Shown in pieces: positions 1-6,040 of a DNA stretch of 8,730 nt. The translations under genes and the position numbers were made by a program. The notes below the pieces were generated by a model that worked only from the letters and a program-made list of their open reading frames with translations, did not search any database and was not told where the DNA came from. The DNA lies in contig DATKLL010000006.1 in NCBI GenBank assembly GCA_035542475.1, positions 1 to 8,730 on the forward strand, in the 5' to 3' direction. Every line of letters starts with the position of its first letter. The stretch's first letter is position 1. Source of the DNA: DATKLL01 sp035542475 (lineage in GTDB: Bacteria; Desulfobacterota; Syntrophia; Syntrophales; UBA2185).

Positions 1-303
1 ATCGGAACTCGTTAGAACCACTACCGGTATCCTGAGCAACCCCTCGGTTCCTTTTATGCGAGCCAGGACTTGCAAACCGTCTAGCTTTGGCAAGCGCAGA
101 TCCAAAAGGATCACATCGGGCCTAGGGCTCTTCTTGGGATCTTCGTATGCGCCCTCTCTGAGAAGGTAATCCAGCGCGGCCTGTCCGTCGCTCACCTGAT
201 GAATGATGTTAGCCAACGGATGAGATTTGAGACTTCGGCTGATCATCTCTGCATGATCTCCGTTGTCTTCAACCAGCAAGATCTTCAAAGGTCGTCCTTT
301 CAT
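1..303 (-). CDS. Rcp1-like single-domain response regulator (C-terminus cut by window edge)
   Basis: This is a stand-alone phosphoreceiver (CheY fold, Rcp1-like subgroup) that would take a phosphate from a histidine kinase and signal through protein contacts. All 101 codons read without a stop to the left edge, so the C-terminus is missing. Visible landmarks are the acidic pair E12-D13 in 'ILLVEDN', the phospho-acceptor D68 in 'VILLDLRLPKLDG', and T98 in 'VVVLTSS'. The missing part should hold the conserved lysine. The extra segment 'REGAYEDPKKSPRPD' before the D68 strand is typical of Rcp1-type receivers. The start ATG has a purine-rich ribosome site (GAGGAAAGG) about 10 nt upstream. It lies 58 nt downstream of the preceding receiver and matches it at about 55 of 95 residues, so the two are tandem paralogues in one operon with the multi-PAS kinase. 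Unlike its neighbour, this copy keeps the phospho-acceptor. Confidence 0.9.
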   Translation of the reverse strand, partial: MKGRPLKILLVEDNGDHAEMISRSLKSHPLANIIHQVSDGQAALDYLLREGAYEDPKKSPRPDVILLDLRLPKLDGLQVLARIKGTEGLLRIPVVVLTSSD

Positions 304-361
304 GTTGCGGTTCCTTTCCTCTATCTGGGAGTCCAACAATGCTCCCGGATGCTGAGAAAAA

Positions 362-793
362 TTATCTTGGTCCACGGGGATTGACGTTGCAATTAAGCCA
401 ATAAGACGCTACGCTTCTCATTAGCTCCGTGAACTCTCTAAACTCCAAAGGCTTCACAACACAACTATTTGCATGGTATTCGCACGCCATCTTGAGGTCA
501 TCACCTGCCTGCGAACTCGTCAGGATTACGACCGGTATCCCGCACAGCGCTTTGGACTGTTTTATCTTCTTGAGGACTTCCAGGCCGTCCACCCTTGGCA
601 GGCGGAGGCCTAAAAGGATCAAGTCGGGTCGAGGGCTTTTCTCGGGATCGGCGTATTCGCCTCTTCGACGCAGGTAATCCAGAGCAGTCTCCCCGTCGGT
701 CATATGTAGAACCGGATGGTCCACCTGGTGAGCCTTGAAAGTGCGCATCACTATTTCCGCATGATCCAGGTTGTCCTCGACCAGCAAAATCAT
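362..793 (-). CDS. Rcp1-like response regulator lacking the phospho-acceptor aspartate
   Basis: A 143-residue protein made only of a receiver domain, with no output domain. It has the acidic pair E6-D7 in 'ILLVEDN', the T/S switch in 'VVILTSS' (near residue 92) and the conserved lysine in 'CVVKPLEF'. The strand that should end in the phospho-acceptor reads 'LILLGLRLPRVDG', with glycine at residue 62 (GGC at 610-608). The adjacent paralogue has aspartate (GAT) there. D57 in 'PRPD' is five residues too early to substitute. Family knowledge says such a domain cannot be phosphorylated at the normal site, so it may act as a constitutive or binding-only pseudo-receiver; that role is inferred. The ATG lies only 6 nt after the kinase stop codon. 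The end of the kinase gene (GAGAGGTGA) supplies the ribosome site, so the two are probably translationally coupled. A sequencing error (GAC to GGC) is the main alternative. Confidence 0.92.
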   Translation of the reverse strand: MILLVEDNLDHAEIVMRTFKAHQVDHPVLHMTDGETALDYLRRRGEYADPEKSPRPDLILLGLRLPRVDGLEVLKKIKQSKALCGIPVVILTSSQAGDDLKMACEYHANSCVVKPLEFREFTELMRSVASYWLNCNVNPRGPR

Positions 794-799
794 GATGTC

Positions 800-3760
800 T
801 CACCTCTCATAATTACGGTCCGGCGGAAGGCTCCAGAAAGAAGGCAGCGTAAAACAGAACGTCGAGCCATGTCCTGTGCCCTCGGATTCCACCCATATAC
901 GACCACCATGCACTTCCACGATCCGTTTGACCAGAGCTAATCCTAAACCGGTTCCCTCGGTCTGTGGGTCTAACTTGTCAAAGAGACCGAACACCTTTTC
1001 ATGGAAATTGGGTTGGATACCCATGCCGTTATCCCTGACAAACAAGACCGTCTCCTCACCATCCTGCCTTGCACCAATCTCGATCCTCGGTTGGGGCTGA
1101 TCGCCCATGAATTTTATGGAATTTTCGATCAGGTTTTGGAAAACCTCCTGCACGCGTGGACGGTCAACGTACAAGACGGGGAGATCCGAAACGATTTGTA
1201 CTTCGATCCCGTGTTGCGCAATCCTCCCGGCCAAGAGCTCCAACGCTTCATTTACGAGTTCCGCAATTAACACTTCCGAAGGTGGATTGAACATCCGTCC
1301 CACACGAGAAATCTCAAGTATCTCTCCCAAGAGTTGCCCCATCTTATCTGCCGCCTTGTCGATCCGGTCCAAGTCAGGCTTCAGTTCCTGCGTGTTGCCC
1401 TTGGCTAGCTGTTCCGTGACAAAACCTAAGAATGTCTTGATCGTAATCAAAGGGCTCCTCAAATCATGAGAAACCGTATAGGCGAATCTTTCCAATTCGG
1501 CATTCTTGGCTTCCAATTCCGTGATCAGACTTTCACGCTCCGTTTCGCCTCGCTTGCGTTCGGTAATGTCGCGCACCAAAGCCAGATTGTAGCCCTGGCC
1601 TCCGTACTCGAAATAGTTGGCGTTGATCTCAATTGGGAAAATGCGACCGTCCCTTGTCTTGTGGCGACCTTCGAAGGTCAGCGAACCCTGCGCCTTTAGA
1701 TCGTTCCAATGGCCGTTCCAGCTATCCATGGGAAAGTCAGGGTCAAAATCTGGCACACCCAATCCTAGCAATTCAGATCGAGTGTAACCTAATACGCGGC
1801 AAGCCCCTTCATTCACAAAACGAGGCCGCGCATTTTCATCTATCAGAAAGGCGGCCTCGTTCACATGATCCAAAGCAAAGTCCAACAGATGAAGTCGCTC
1901 TTCTGCGCGCTTGCGCTCGGTAATATCCTGAACCGTTCCAATGGAGCGGAGGGGCTTGCCATCGGCGTTGTAGTGGGTTTCGCATTGTTCGTGGACGTGT
2001 TTTATCCGTCCGTCCGAAAAGCGAAGACGATGATCGATGGCATAGGGGGTCCGTGTCTTAACGGAGTTAGTGTAGGCAAAATCGACGGCCTTCCGATCAT
2101 CGGGATGGACGGCATCCAAAAAAGCTTCGTAGGAGGCGCCAAACTTCGCTGGGTCGATCTCGAACAGCCGATAGATTTCGTCGGACCAAGTGAGAACGTT
2201 GTTGACGATATCCAGTTCCCAGCTTCCGACATGAGCAATTCGCTGGGCCTCATTGAGTAGAACTTGGCTTTTCTTTACCGCGTCATCCGCCCGCTTGCGC
2301 TCTGCGCGAGTGCGCAAGGTGTTAATACCGAACGCCAAATCGCCTGCCAGCTCCTCCATGAGCTGGATTTCATCTGGTGTGAAGGCTTTGGGCTCTGTGG
2401 AATAGATGCAGAGAATACCGAAGGTGCTCTCGCTTTCGTCTTTAAGAGGGAGGGCGAGACAGGAGCGATAGCCTCGCTCTATGGCTCCTTCTCGCCACGG
2501 CGCGGCTTGGGGATCAATTGCGAAATCCTGAATGCAAGCGCTTTCTCCGTCCCTGAGGGCTATCCCGACCGGACCGCGTCCACGCTCCGTTTTGGAACAA
2601 GTAAGCAGCACATCTGCCAGATAATCCTCCTCGCCCCCGGCCCAGGCGACCTGGCGTATGTTCTTTGCTTCATCGTTTTCGGCAAAACCCACCCAGGCCA
2701 TGCGGTAGCCGGCCTCATTGCAAACGATGCGGCAGATTTCGTTGAGCAGTGTCTGCTCGTCCACTGCTCGCACAAGAACCTGGTTGCAGTTGCTTATGGC
2801 CCGCAGTTCGCGATTCAAACGACGCAGCGCCTCCTCCGTTCGCTTGCGCTCGGTGATGTCAATATGCATCTGCAGAATGAGAGAAGATCCATCGGTGTCT
2901 GTAAAGGGGAAATCATAGGCATCTATAATAGAGCCATCCGGCCTTCTAAAATCCCAGTGATGGGGTTTACCCGTTTCCAAAACCTTGTATGCTTCGCAAG
3001 CCTCACAAGGCTCTTTGCGTCCAAAACGGTAATCGTAGCAGGGTCGCCCGTTGTCCTCGCCGAATTTCTCGCGAAAGCTGCGGTTCGTAAAGGCAACATG
3101 ATAATCAGACCTCAACAGGCAAACCATTTCCGGCATCGTTTCGAGGATGTCATATAATCTTTGTCGTTCGGCTTCTACGGCTTCGTTTGCCTTTTCCAGT
3201 TTCGCTGTTCGTTCCTGAACTCGCACCTCCAACTCATCACGTGCTTTTTGCAGTGCCTCGTCGGCCTTCTTGCTTTCGATGAGCTCTTTTTCTAGGCTTA
3301 TGTTGGTTTGTGTCAACTCTGCTGTACGCAGTTTTACTTCTTGTTGGAGGATGTCGCGAGCTGCCTGGAGCTCGGCGTTCCTTTGTTTCAGGTCCGATTG
3401 CATTTCTAAAACTTGTGCCTGGTAACGGCGCATAGTCCAGACTATCCCTAAGATGATTGTGCAGTTTACGACAAAGACACCCATCGCCAGCCAAAAGGGG
3501 AAATCTTTAACAAAGGATTCGCCGAACATTGCTGCTCCAGCGAATAATACAGTCAAACACGAGAAAAAAGTGGCTATCAGTCCGACAGAAAACCCTCCAT
3601 ACAGCGCAACGATGATTACGGTGGGATAGAACGTAAGGTAGGCGACGCTCGTTCCGAGGGATTGGAGCGGCCACAGACGGACGCCGCCTGCCAGAGCAGT
3701 AAGGGCAATGGCAAGAATGATGCCGCGCCACATGGAGTTTTTACTCGCCTTCGAATGCAT
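800..3760 (-). CDS. Membrane-anchored multi-PAS/GAF sensor histidine kinase
   Basis: A 986-residue hybrid-free sensor kinase of the inner membrane. Residues about 12-110 hold several hydrophobic spans ('GIILAIALTALAGGV', 'YLTFYPTVIIVALYGGFSVG', 'LIATFFSCLTVLFAGAAM', 'FWLAMGVFVVNCTIILGIVW'), like the DUF4118/KdpD-type membrane sensor. A long coiled coil follows at about 113-205. Next come PAS 1 (about 203-308, with Cys 241, 252 and 255), GAF (about 335-485), PAS 2 (about 505-615) and PAS 3 (about 625-735). Each PAS ends in 'DITERKR'. The dimerisation/phospho-acceptor helix carries His765 in 'VSHDLRSPL'. The ATPase domain shows the N box (N876, N880), the G1 box 'DNGMGI' (910-915) and the G2 box 'GTGLGL' (936-941). 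It heads an operon with the two receiver genes, its likely but unproven partners. The start is uncertain: the ATG at 3760 has a weak ribosome site, and Met10 (3733-3731) follows GAAGGCGAG. Ligands cannot be told from sequence. Confidence 0.95.
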   Translation of the reverse strand: MHSKASKNSMWRGIILAIALTALAGGVRLWPLQSLGTSVAYLTFYPTVIIVALYGGFSVGLIATFFSCLTVLFAGAAMFGESFVKDFPFWLAMGVFVVNCTIILGIVWTMRRYQAQVLEMQSDLKQRNAELQAARDILQQEVKLRTAELTQTNISLEKELIESKKADEALQKARDELEVRVQERTAKLEKANEAVEAERQRLYDILETMPEMVCLLRSDYHVAFTNRSFREKFGEDNGRPCYDYRFGRKEPCEACEAYKVLETGKPHHWDFRRPDGSIIDAYDFPFTDTDGSSLILQMHIDITERKRTEEALRRLNRELRAISNCNQVLVRAVDEQTLLNEICRIVCNEAGYRMAWVGFAENDEAKNIRQVAWAGGEEDYLADVLLTCSKTERGRGPVGIALRDGESACIQDFAIDPQAAPWREGAIERGYRSCLALPLKDESESTFGILCIYSTEPKAFTPDEIQLMEELAGDLAFGINTLRTRAERKRADDAVKKSQVLLNEAQRIAHVGSWELDIVNNVLTWSDEIYRLFEIDPAKFGASYEAFLDAVHPDDRKAVDFAYTNSVKTRTPYAIDHRLRFSDGRIKHVHEQCETHYNADGKPLRSIGTVQDITERKRAEERLHLLDFALDHVNEAAFLIDENARPRFVNEGACRVLGYTRSELLGLGVPDFDPDFPMDSWNGHWNDLKAQGSLTFEGRHKTRDGRIFPIEINANYFEYGGQGYNLALVRDITERKRGETERESLITELEAKNAELERFAYTVSHDLRSPLITIKTFLGFVTEQLAKGNTQELKPDLDRIDKAADKMGQLLGEILEISRVGRMFNPPSEVLIAELVNEALELLAGRIAQHGIEVQIVSDLPVLYVDRPRVQEVFQNLIENSIKFMGDQPQPRIEIGARQDGEETVLFVRDNGMGIQPNFHEKVFGLFDKLDPQTEGTGLGLALVKRIVEVHGGRIWVESEGTGHGSTFCFTLPSFWSLPPDRNYER

Positions 3761-4175
3761 TAATCCGTCGTCTCAAACCTAACATGTGGAAACTAAGAGT
3801 TCACTAGGCATAAAGTCCCCACTCGCTTGCTGGAGGACGAACGAACCAATTCCTCTGTGCTGCTTCATCCAAATGCATCAATATAGACAGCATAGCCGCT
3901 GTAGTCATGGTGTGTTTGTTTTGTCTCCCTCCACCTGAATTCAGATTCTATAAGCTTCCCAAAGCCTATTGAGAGACCTTCTGCAGTACCAAATTTTCTC
4001 GAGTAACCGGAATTATTCGGCGGTGTTGCCATTTTTTTGACCTCATGGCACCCCTGAGGATCAGCGGGATACGTCGGCTGCCCGCAATCGGGTGTCCGGT
4101 GTGTCTACCATGCGAGCGAACCCAGGCAAAACCGTCGTCAAGTTGATGAAAAGGCTCCTTTGCCCCTCTTTCTAA
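3761..4175. other. Divergent intergenic spacer
   Basis: About 415 bases separate the minus-strand kinase operon from the plus-strand material. Apart from the putative kinase promoter at 3880-3908, I see no convincing gene. Two short minus-strand frames (3804-3908 and 3966-4208) were considered and rejected. The right part (about 4040-4175) may be decayed coding sequence upstream of the HTH remnant, because one plus frame stays open between stops at 4038 and 4173, but I recognise nothing in it. Confidence 0.5.
3880..3908 (-). promoter_or_regulatory. Putative sigma-70 promoter of the kinase-receiver operon
   Basis: On the minus strand, ATGACT (3908-3903) and TATATT (3885-3880) are separated by exactly 17 nt. 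They match the -35 and -10 consensus at 4/6 and 5/6 positions. Transcription would begin near 3873, about 110 nt before the kinase start. This is a by-eye call: the -10 is good and the -35 is weak. Confidence 0.35.
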
Positions 4176-4415
4176 GAGTACCTCGCCCTCCGCTACTCCG
4201 TCAACCATTTCTTCCTGCGCATCATTCGCTTTACCCGCGGCCGATCTCTACACGACATCACCGATGAGGTCACGCGATCGTTGTGTGAGTATGTCTTGCG
4301 ACGCTCGGGCGGCAGCAGGCAAGAAACTGCGCGTCAACTCGACATATCCCGAACTGCCTTATACCGGCACATGAAGCGGCTGCGAATAACGAGCGATAAT
4401 GAAACAGGGACGTGA
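4176..4415 (+). pseudogene. Remnant of a Fis-type HTH (C-terminus of a sigma-54 activator)
   Basis: The frame opens after a TAA at 4173 and runs 79 codons to a TGA at 4413-4415. Its last third reads 'YVLRRSGGSRQETARQLDIS' followed by 'RTALYRHMKRL'. This is the classic Fis/HTH_8 pattern (helix, 'GG.....A..L.IS...LYR..K.L') that ends NtrC-family enhancer-binding proteins. It is preceded by a linker-like 'RSLHDITDEVTRSL', as in intact family members. No AAA+ domain (Walker A, GAFTGA) is visible upstream in any plus frame. There is no ATG before the recognition helix and no ribosome site, so this is most likely the tail of a truncated regulator. It lies about 205 bp upstream of a sigma-54-type promoter, which suggests it once regulated, or its intact homologue still regulates, the downstream cluster (inference). 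A small stand-alone DNA-binding protein from a TTG start is less likely. Confidence 0.6.
4393..4411 (+). repeat. Direct repeat copy 1 (possible enhancer/operator half)
   Basis: GCGATAATGAAACAGGGAC differs from copy 2 at 2 of 19 positions. The copies start 31 nt apart, about three helical turns, which would put them on the same DNA face. It overlaps the last codons of the HTH remnant and lies about 210-230 bp upstream of the -24/-12 promoter, a normal distance for an enhancer-binding site. Confidence 0.55.
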
Positions 4416-4423
4416 GCTGCTGT

Positions 4424-4442
4424 GCGATATTGAAACATGGAC
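4424..4442 (+). repeat. Direct repeat copy 2 (possible enhancer/operator half)
   Basis: GCGATATTGAAACATGGAC is the second copy of the 19-nt element, with the core GCGA-N3-TGAAAC unchanged. It lies just after the stop codon of the HTH remnant, in non-coding DNA, so coding constraint does not explain its match to copy 1. Confidence 0.55.
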
Positions 4443-4508
4443 AATAGCGTTAGTCAATTGAATTATCTTCGCCTTACTAGTAAACGATTCTTGTCTTTTG
4501 ATTTTCAC

Positions 4509-4521
4509 GTTTCACTTTCGC
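4509..4521 (-). repeat. Inverted core copy of the GCGA-N3-TGAAAC element
   Basis: Read on the minus strand this is GCGAAAGTGAAAC. It keeps the GCGA-N3-TGAAAC core of the two direct repeats, but the bases beyond the core differ. It lies about 100 bp upstream of the -24/-12 promoter. A 10-base core could occur by chance, so this copy is weaker than the other two. Confidence 0.3.
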
Positions 4522-4619
4522 GCATTTCCTTCCAGGATTTGCGGCTGTAGCAGAATCGTCTTGCGCCGAATTCCCTCAAGATTTCAATACAATCCCGTCA
4601 TCACCCCTACCGACTGATT

Positions 4620-4636
4620 TTGGCATGAAAAATGCT
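4620..4636 (+). promoter_or_regulatory. Putative sigma-54 (-24/-12) promoter
   Basis: TTGGCATGAAAAATGCT fits the consensus TTGGCACG-N4-TTGCA with two changes. The invariant GG (4622-4623) and GC (4634-4635) are exactly 10 nt apart. The start site would be near 4647, giving a leader of about 115 nt before the 28-aa peptide. The repeats 100-230 bp upstream and the adjacent remnant of a sigma-54 activator tail support the call. The same bases form GCAT-N5-ATGC, so a small inverted repeat is an alternative reading. Confidence 0.55.
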
Positions 4637-4692
4637 GCTATTTGATATAGGGAAAAGCAGAAGCTCGACAGGTGAGCTGCTTTGAAAAAAGT

Positions 4693-4723
4693 TTGAACGT
4701 GAGGCTGCGGCCCTCACGTCCAA
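4693..4723 (+). promoter_or_regulatory. Leader hairpin
   Basis: ACGTGAGG (4697-4704) and CCTCACGT (4712-4719) form a perfect 8-bp stem around a 7-nt loop, CTGCGGC. After one mismatch, TTG/CAA extends the stem by 3 bp. No U-run follows, so it is not a simple intrinsic terminator. Its place in the presumed 5' leader suggests a role in RNA stability or translation control. Confidence 0.55.
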
Positions 4724-4725
4724 CC

Positions 4726-4741
4726 TTTGCGAGAGAGCAAA
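4726..4741 (+). promoter_or_regulatory. Second small leader hairpin next to the ribosome site
   Basis: TTTGC (4726-4730) pairs with GCAAA (4737-4741) around the 6-nt loop GAGAGA. It ends 8 nt before the AAGGAGG ribosome site at 4750-4756. The 5-bp stem is weak on its own and is worth noting only because it stacks directly behind the larger hairpin. Confidence 0.3.
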
Positions 4742-4761
4742 TCTTCGAGAAGGAGGAAGAA

Positions 4762-4848
4762 ATGGATATCTACTACGTGACAGTGATATTAGCTGTGGCG
4801 GCGTTTCTGTTTGCTTGCGTCACAACATTTCTGAAGGTCCGGAAGTGA
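4762..4848 (+). CDS. 28-residue single-span membrane peptide
   Basis: A very short gene with an excellent ribosome site, AAGGAGG at 4750-4756, 5 nt before the ATG. The product begins 'MDIYYVTVILAVAAFLFACV' and ends 'TTFLKVRK'. It has one acidic residue at the N-terminus, about 20 hydrophobic residues (3-24) with one cysteine (C19), and a basic tail (K25, R27, K28). That pattern predicts a single transmembrane helix with the C-terminus in the cytoplasm. It is the first gene after the -24/-12 promoter and hairpin leader. The ABC ATPase starts 238 nt further on. Small membrane peptides often stabilise or tune a larger membrane complex, such as a transporter or sensor kinase, but the partner here is unknown. 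I do not recognise the family. The same frame stays open for 57 codons after the TGA. Confidence 0.65.
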   Translation: MDIYYVTVILAVAAFLFACVTTFLKVRK

Positions 4849-5086
4849 AGACGCAGGCTGGCCCGTGAATCTGCACCTGGAAGCTCGTCTACTCCCGAGT
4901 GCAAATCGCCAACGACCGATGGGAAGGTCGGAAATACGGCCCACGAGGCAATACAACGAATGAGGCGGTGCAAGCTGTCAGATGCTGCTCACATTTTTCT
5001 CAGGAATGTGCTGAACAAATGAAAAAAAGGCCTTCAAGGCATCCCAAAGGAGAGTAAGGGTACTGTCGATCGACAAGGGAACTGAA
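4849..5086. other. Spacer between the membrane peptide and the ABC ATPase
   Basis: A 238-base spacer. The frame of the 28-aa peptide continues open from its TGA to a TGA at 5020 but has no start codon with a ribosome site. A short CCTT/AAGG-type inverted repeat lies around 5029-5039. I see no terminator or promoter, so read-through transcription into the ATPase gene is plausible. Confidence 0.4.
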
Positions 5087-5902
5087 ATGAAGGGGTCCAA
5101 TTCCAAAAGTCCACAAGGTGAAGGTGAGCAATTGGCAGAAGATGGATTAGTAATAGAAACTCGGGGCCTTGTAAAAGACTACATAGACGGAACAAACACT
5201 ATCCATGCTCTTCGCGGGGCCGATGTCACAATTTATCGCGGAGAGATGGTGGCCATAATGGGCCCATCCGGGTCCGGAAAATCCACTCTCCTCTATGTGC
5301 TGGGACTTCTGCATGCTCCCACTGCCGGCGTTTACCTATTTAAAGGCCACAACGTTTTGAGCTTCACGCCTCAGGAACAGGCGCTTTTCCGAAGCAAAGA
5401 AGTGGGATTCATTTTTCAGAGCTGCGATCTATTACCAAACTCCACCGTGTACGAGAATCTAGAACTGCCACTGATCTATGCCTCGTCCGATAAGCGGACC
5501 CGCAGAAAGAAAATCTTGGAAGCACTAGACAAGGTCGGACTTTCCCATCGGGTGGATCACTGGGCCAACCGTTTATCCGGGGGAGAGCGCCAGAGGGCGG
5601 CGATGGCGAGAGCACTCGTAAATGGCCCTTCACTGATACTGGGTGACGAACCCACAGGTCAGCTTGACCAAAAGAACACTGACGCGGTTGTCGAACAACT
5701 TAGATCTGTAGCGCGACAAGGGTACACAGTGGTGGTGGTCACGCATGAGGAGGAAATCGGCCAAGCTTGTGACAGAGTTGTTCGAATCCGTGATGGCAGA
5801 GTGGTTTCAGATGGGGAGGAAAACTTGGAGAGCTCGGAAGTGGATTCGGAAACGGTTACCGTTATCGAAGCCGAGCACCTAGCGAAACGTCTTCGCCTTT
5901 AA
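5087..5902 (+). CDS. ABC transporter ATP-binding protein, MacB/LolD class (orphan)
   Basis: A cytoplasmic ATPase subunit that would power a membrane permease. All motifs are intact: Walker A 'GPSGSGKST' (59-67), Q-loop Q111 in 'FIFQ', signature 'LSGGERQR' (163-170), Walker B 'LILGDE' (183-188) with catalytic E188, D-loop 'GQLD' (191-194) and switch H220 in 'VVVTHE'. 'NTIHALRGADVTIYRGEMVA' and 'LGLLHAPTAG' are typical of the MacB/LolD/FtsE type VII group, which drives lipoprotein release, efflux or envelope remodelling rather than membrane-crossing import. At 271 residues it exceeds the usual 220-240 because of an N-terminal extension of about 20 residues and an acidic tail (241-271). No FtsX/MacB-type permease is encoded beside it, which is unusual for this class. 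The ribosome site AAGGGA (5075-5080) lies 6 nt before the ATG. The specific transported substrate is unknown. Confidence 0.93.
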   Translation: MKGSNSKSPQGEGEQLAEDGLVIETRGLVKDYIDGTNTIHALRGADVTIYRGEMVAIMGPSGSGKSTLLYVLGLLHAPTAGVYLFKGHNVLSFTPQEQALFRSKEVGFIFQSCDLLPNSTVYENLELPLIYASSDKRTRRKKILEALDKVGLSHRVDHWANRLSGGERQRAAMARALVNGPSLILGDEPTGQLDQKNTDAVVEQLRSVARQGYTVVVVTHEEEIGQACDRVVRIRDGRVVSDGEENLESSEVDSETVTVIEAEHLAKRLRL

Positions 5903-6040
5903 TTCAAATCGAGTTGTGAAAGGAAAATGTTCCATGAGCCGGGAGTCGGCACATGCTAATCCTTTAGTTTAACCTGAGGCAAAAAAAGATCCACATCAGG
6001 TGACGTTGCCATTTTAGAACACCGGAACAGGAGTAATATC
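5903..6040. other. Spacer before the lipoprotein gene
   Basis: A 138-base spacer, with a short GCCG/CGGC hairpin at 5938-5950 that lacks a U-run. I see no clear promoter or terminator. The ribosome site AGGAG (6029-6033) of the lipoprotein gene lies at its end. Confidence 0.4.

Larger units (their letters stand above)
4416..4761. other. Regulatory intergenic region upstream of the small membrane peptide
   Basis: About 346 bases without a recognisable gene. It holds the second direct repeat, the inverted core copy, a -24/-12 promoter, two leader hairpins and a strong ribosome site. It is AT-richer than the flanking genes around 4440-4520. No riboswitch class or tRNA was recognised. Confidence 0.6.

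Noticed and set aside
2264..3157. 297-codon open frame on the plus strand
   Set aside because: It lies wholly inside the kinase gene, opposite the GAF and PAS 1 coding region, and the kinase frame has full domain homology. It is an antisense shadow.
3804..3908. 34-codon minus-strand ORF between the kinase and the HTH remnant
   Set aside because: No ribosome site at a usable distance (the nearest GGAGGGAG is about 18 nt away), and its ATG overlaps the -35 of the likely kinase promoter.
3966..4208. 80-codon minus-strand frame with an AGGA-like ribosome site near its ATG
   Set aside because: Its product is Arg/Gly-rich without domain or membrane features, and it overlaps the spacer and the start of the plus-strand HTH remnant, which has recognisable homology. 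The ribosome site alone is not enough.
4697..4719. Intrinsic terminator at the strong hairpin
   Set aside because: The stem is good but no run of T follows (CCAACC), and the strong ribosome site and ORF come directly after. A leader structure is more likely.
4846..4890. Selenocysteine recoding of the TGA ending the 28-aa peptide
   Set aside because: By eye only weak 4-bp pairings (CAGG/CCTG, GCAG/CTGC) follow the TGA, and the peptide already ends in a normal basic tail. Not enough for a SECIS claim.
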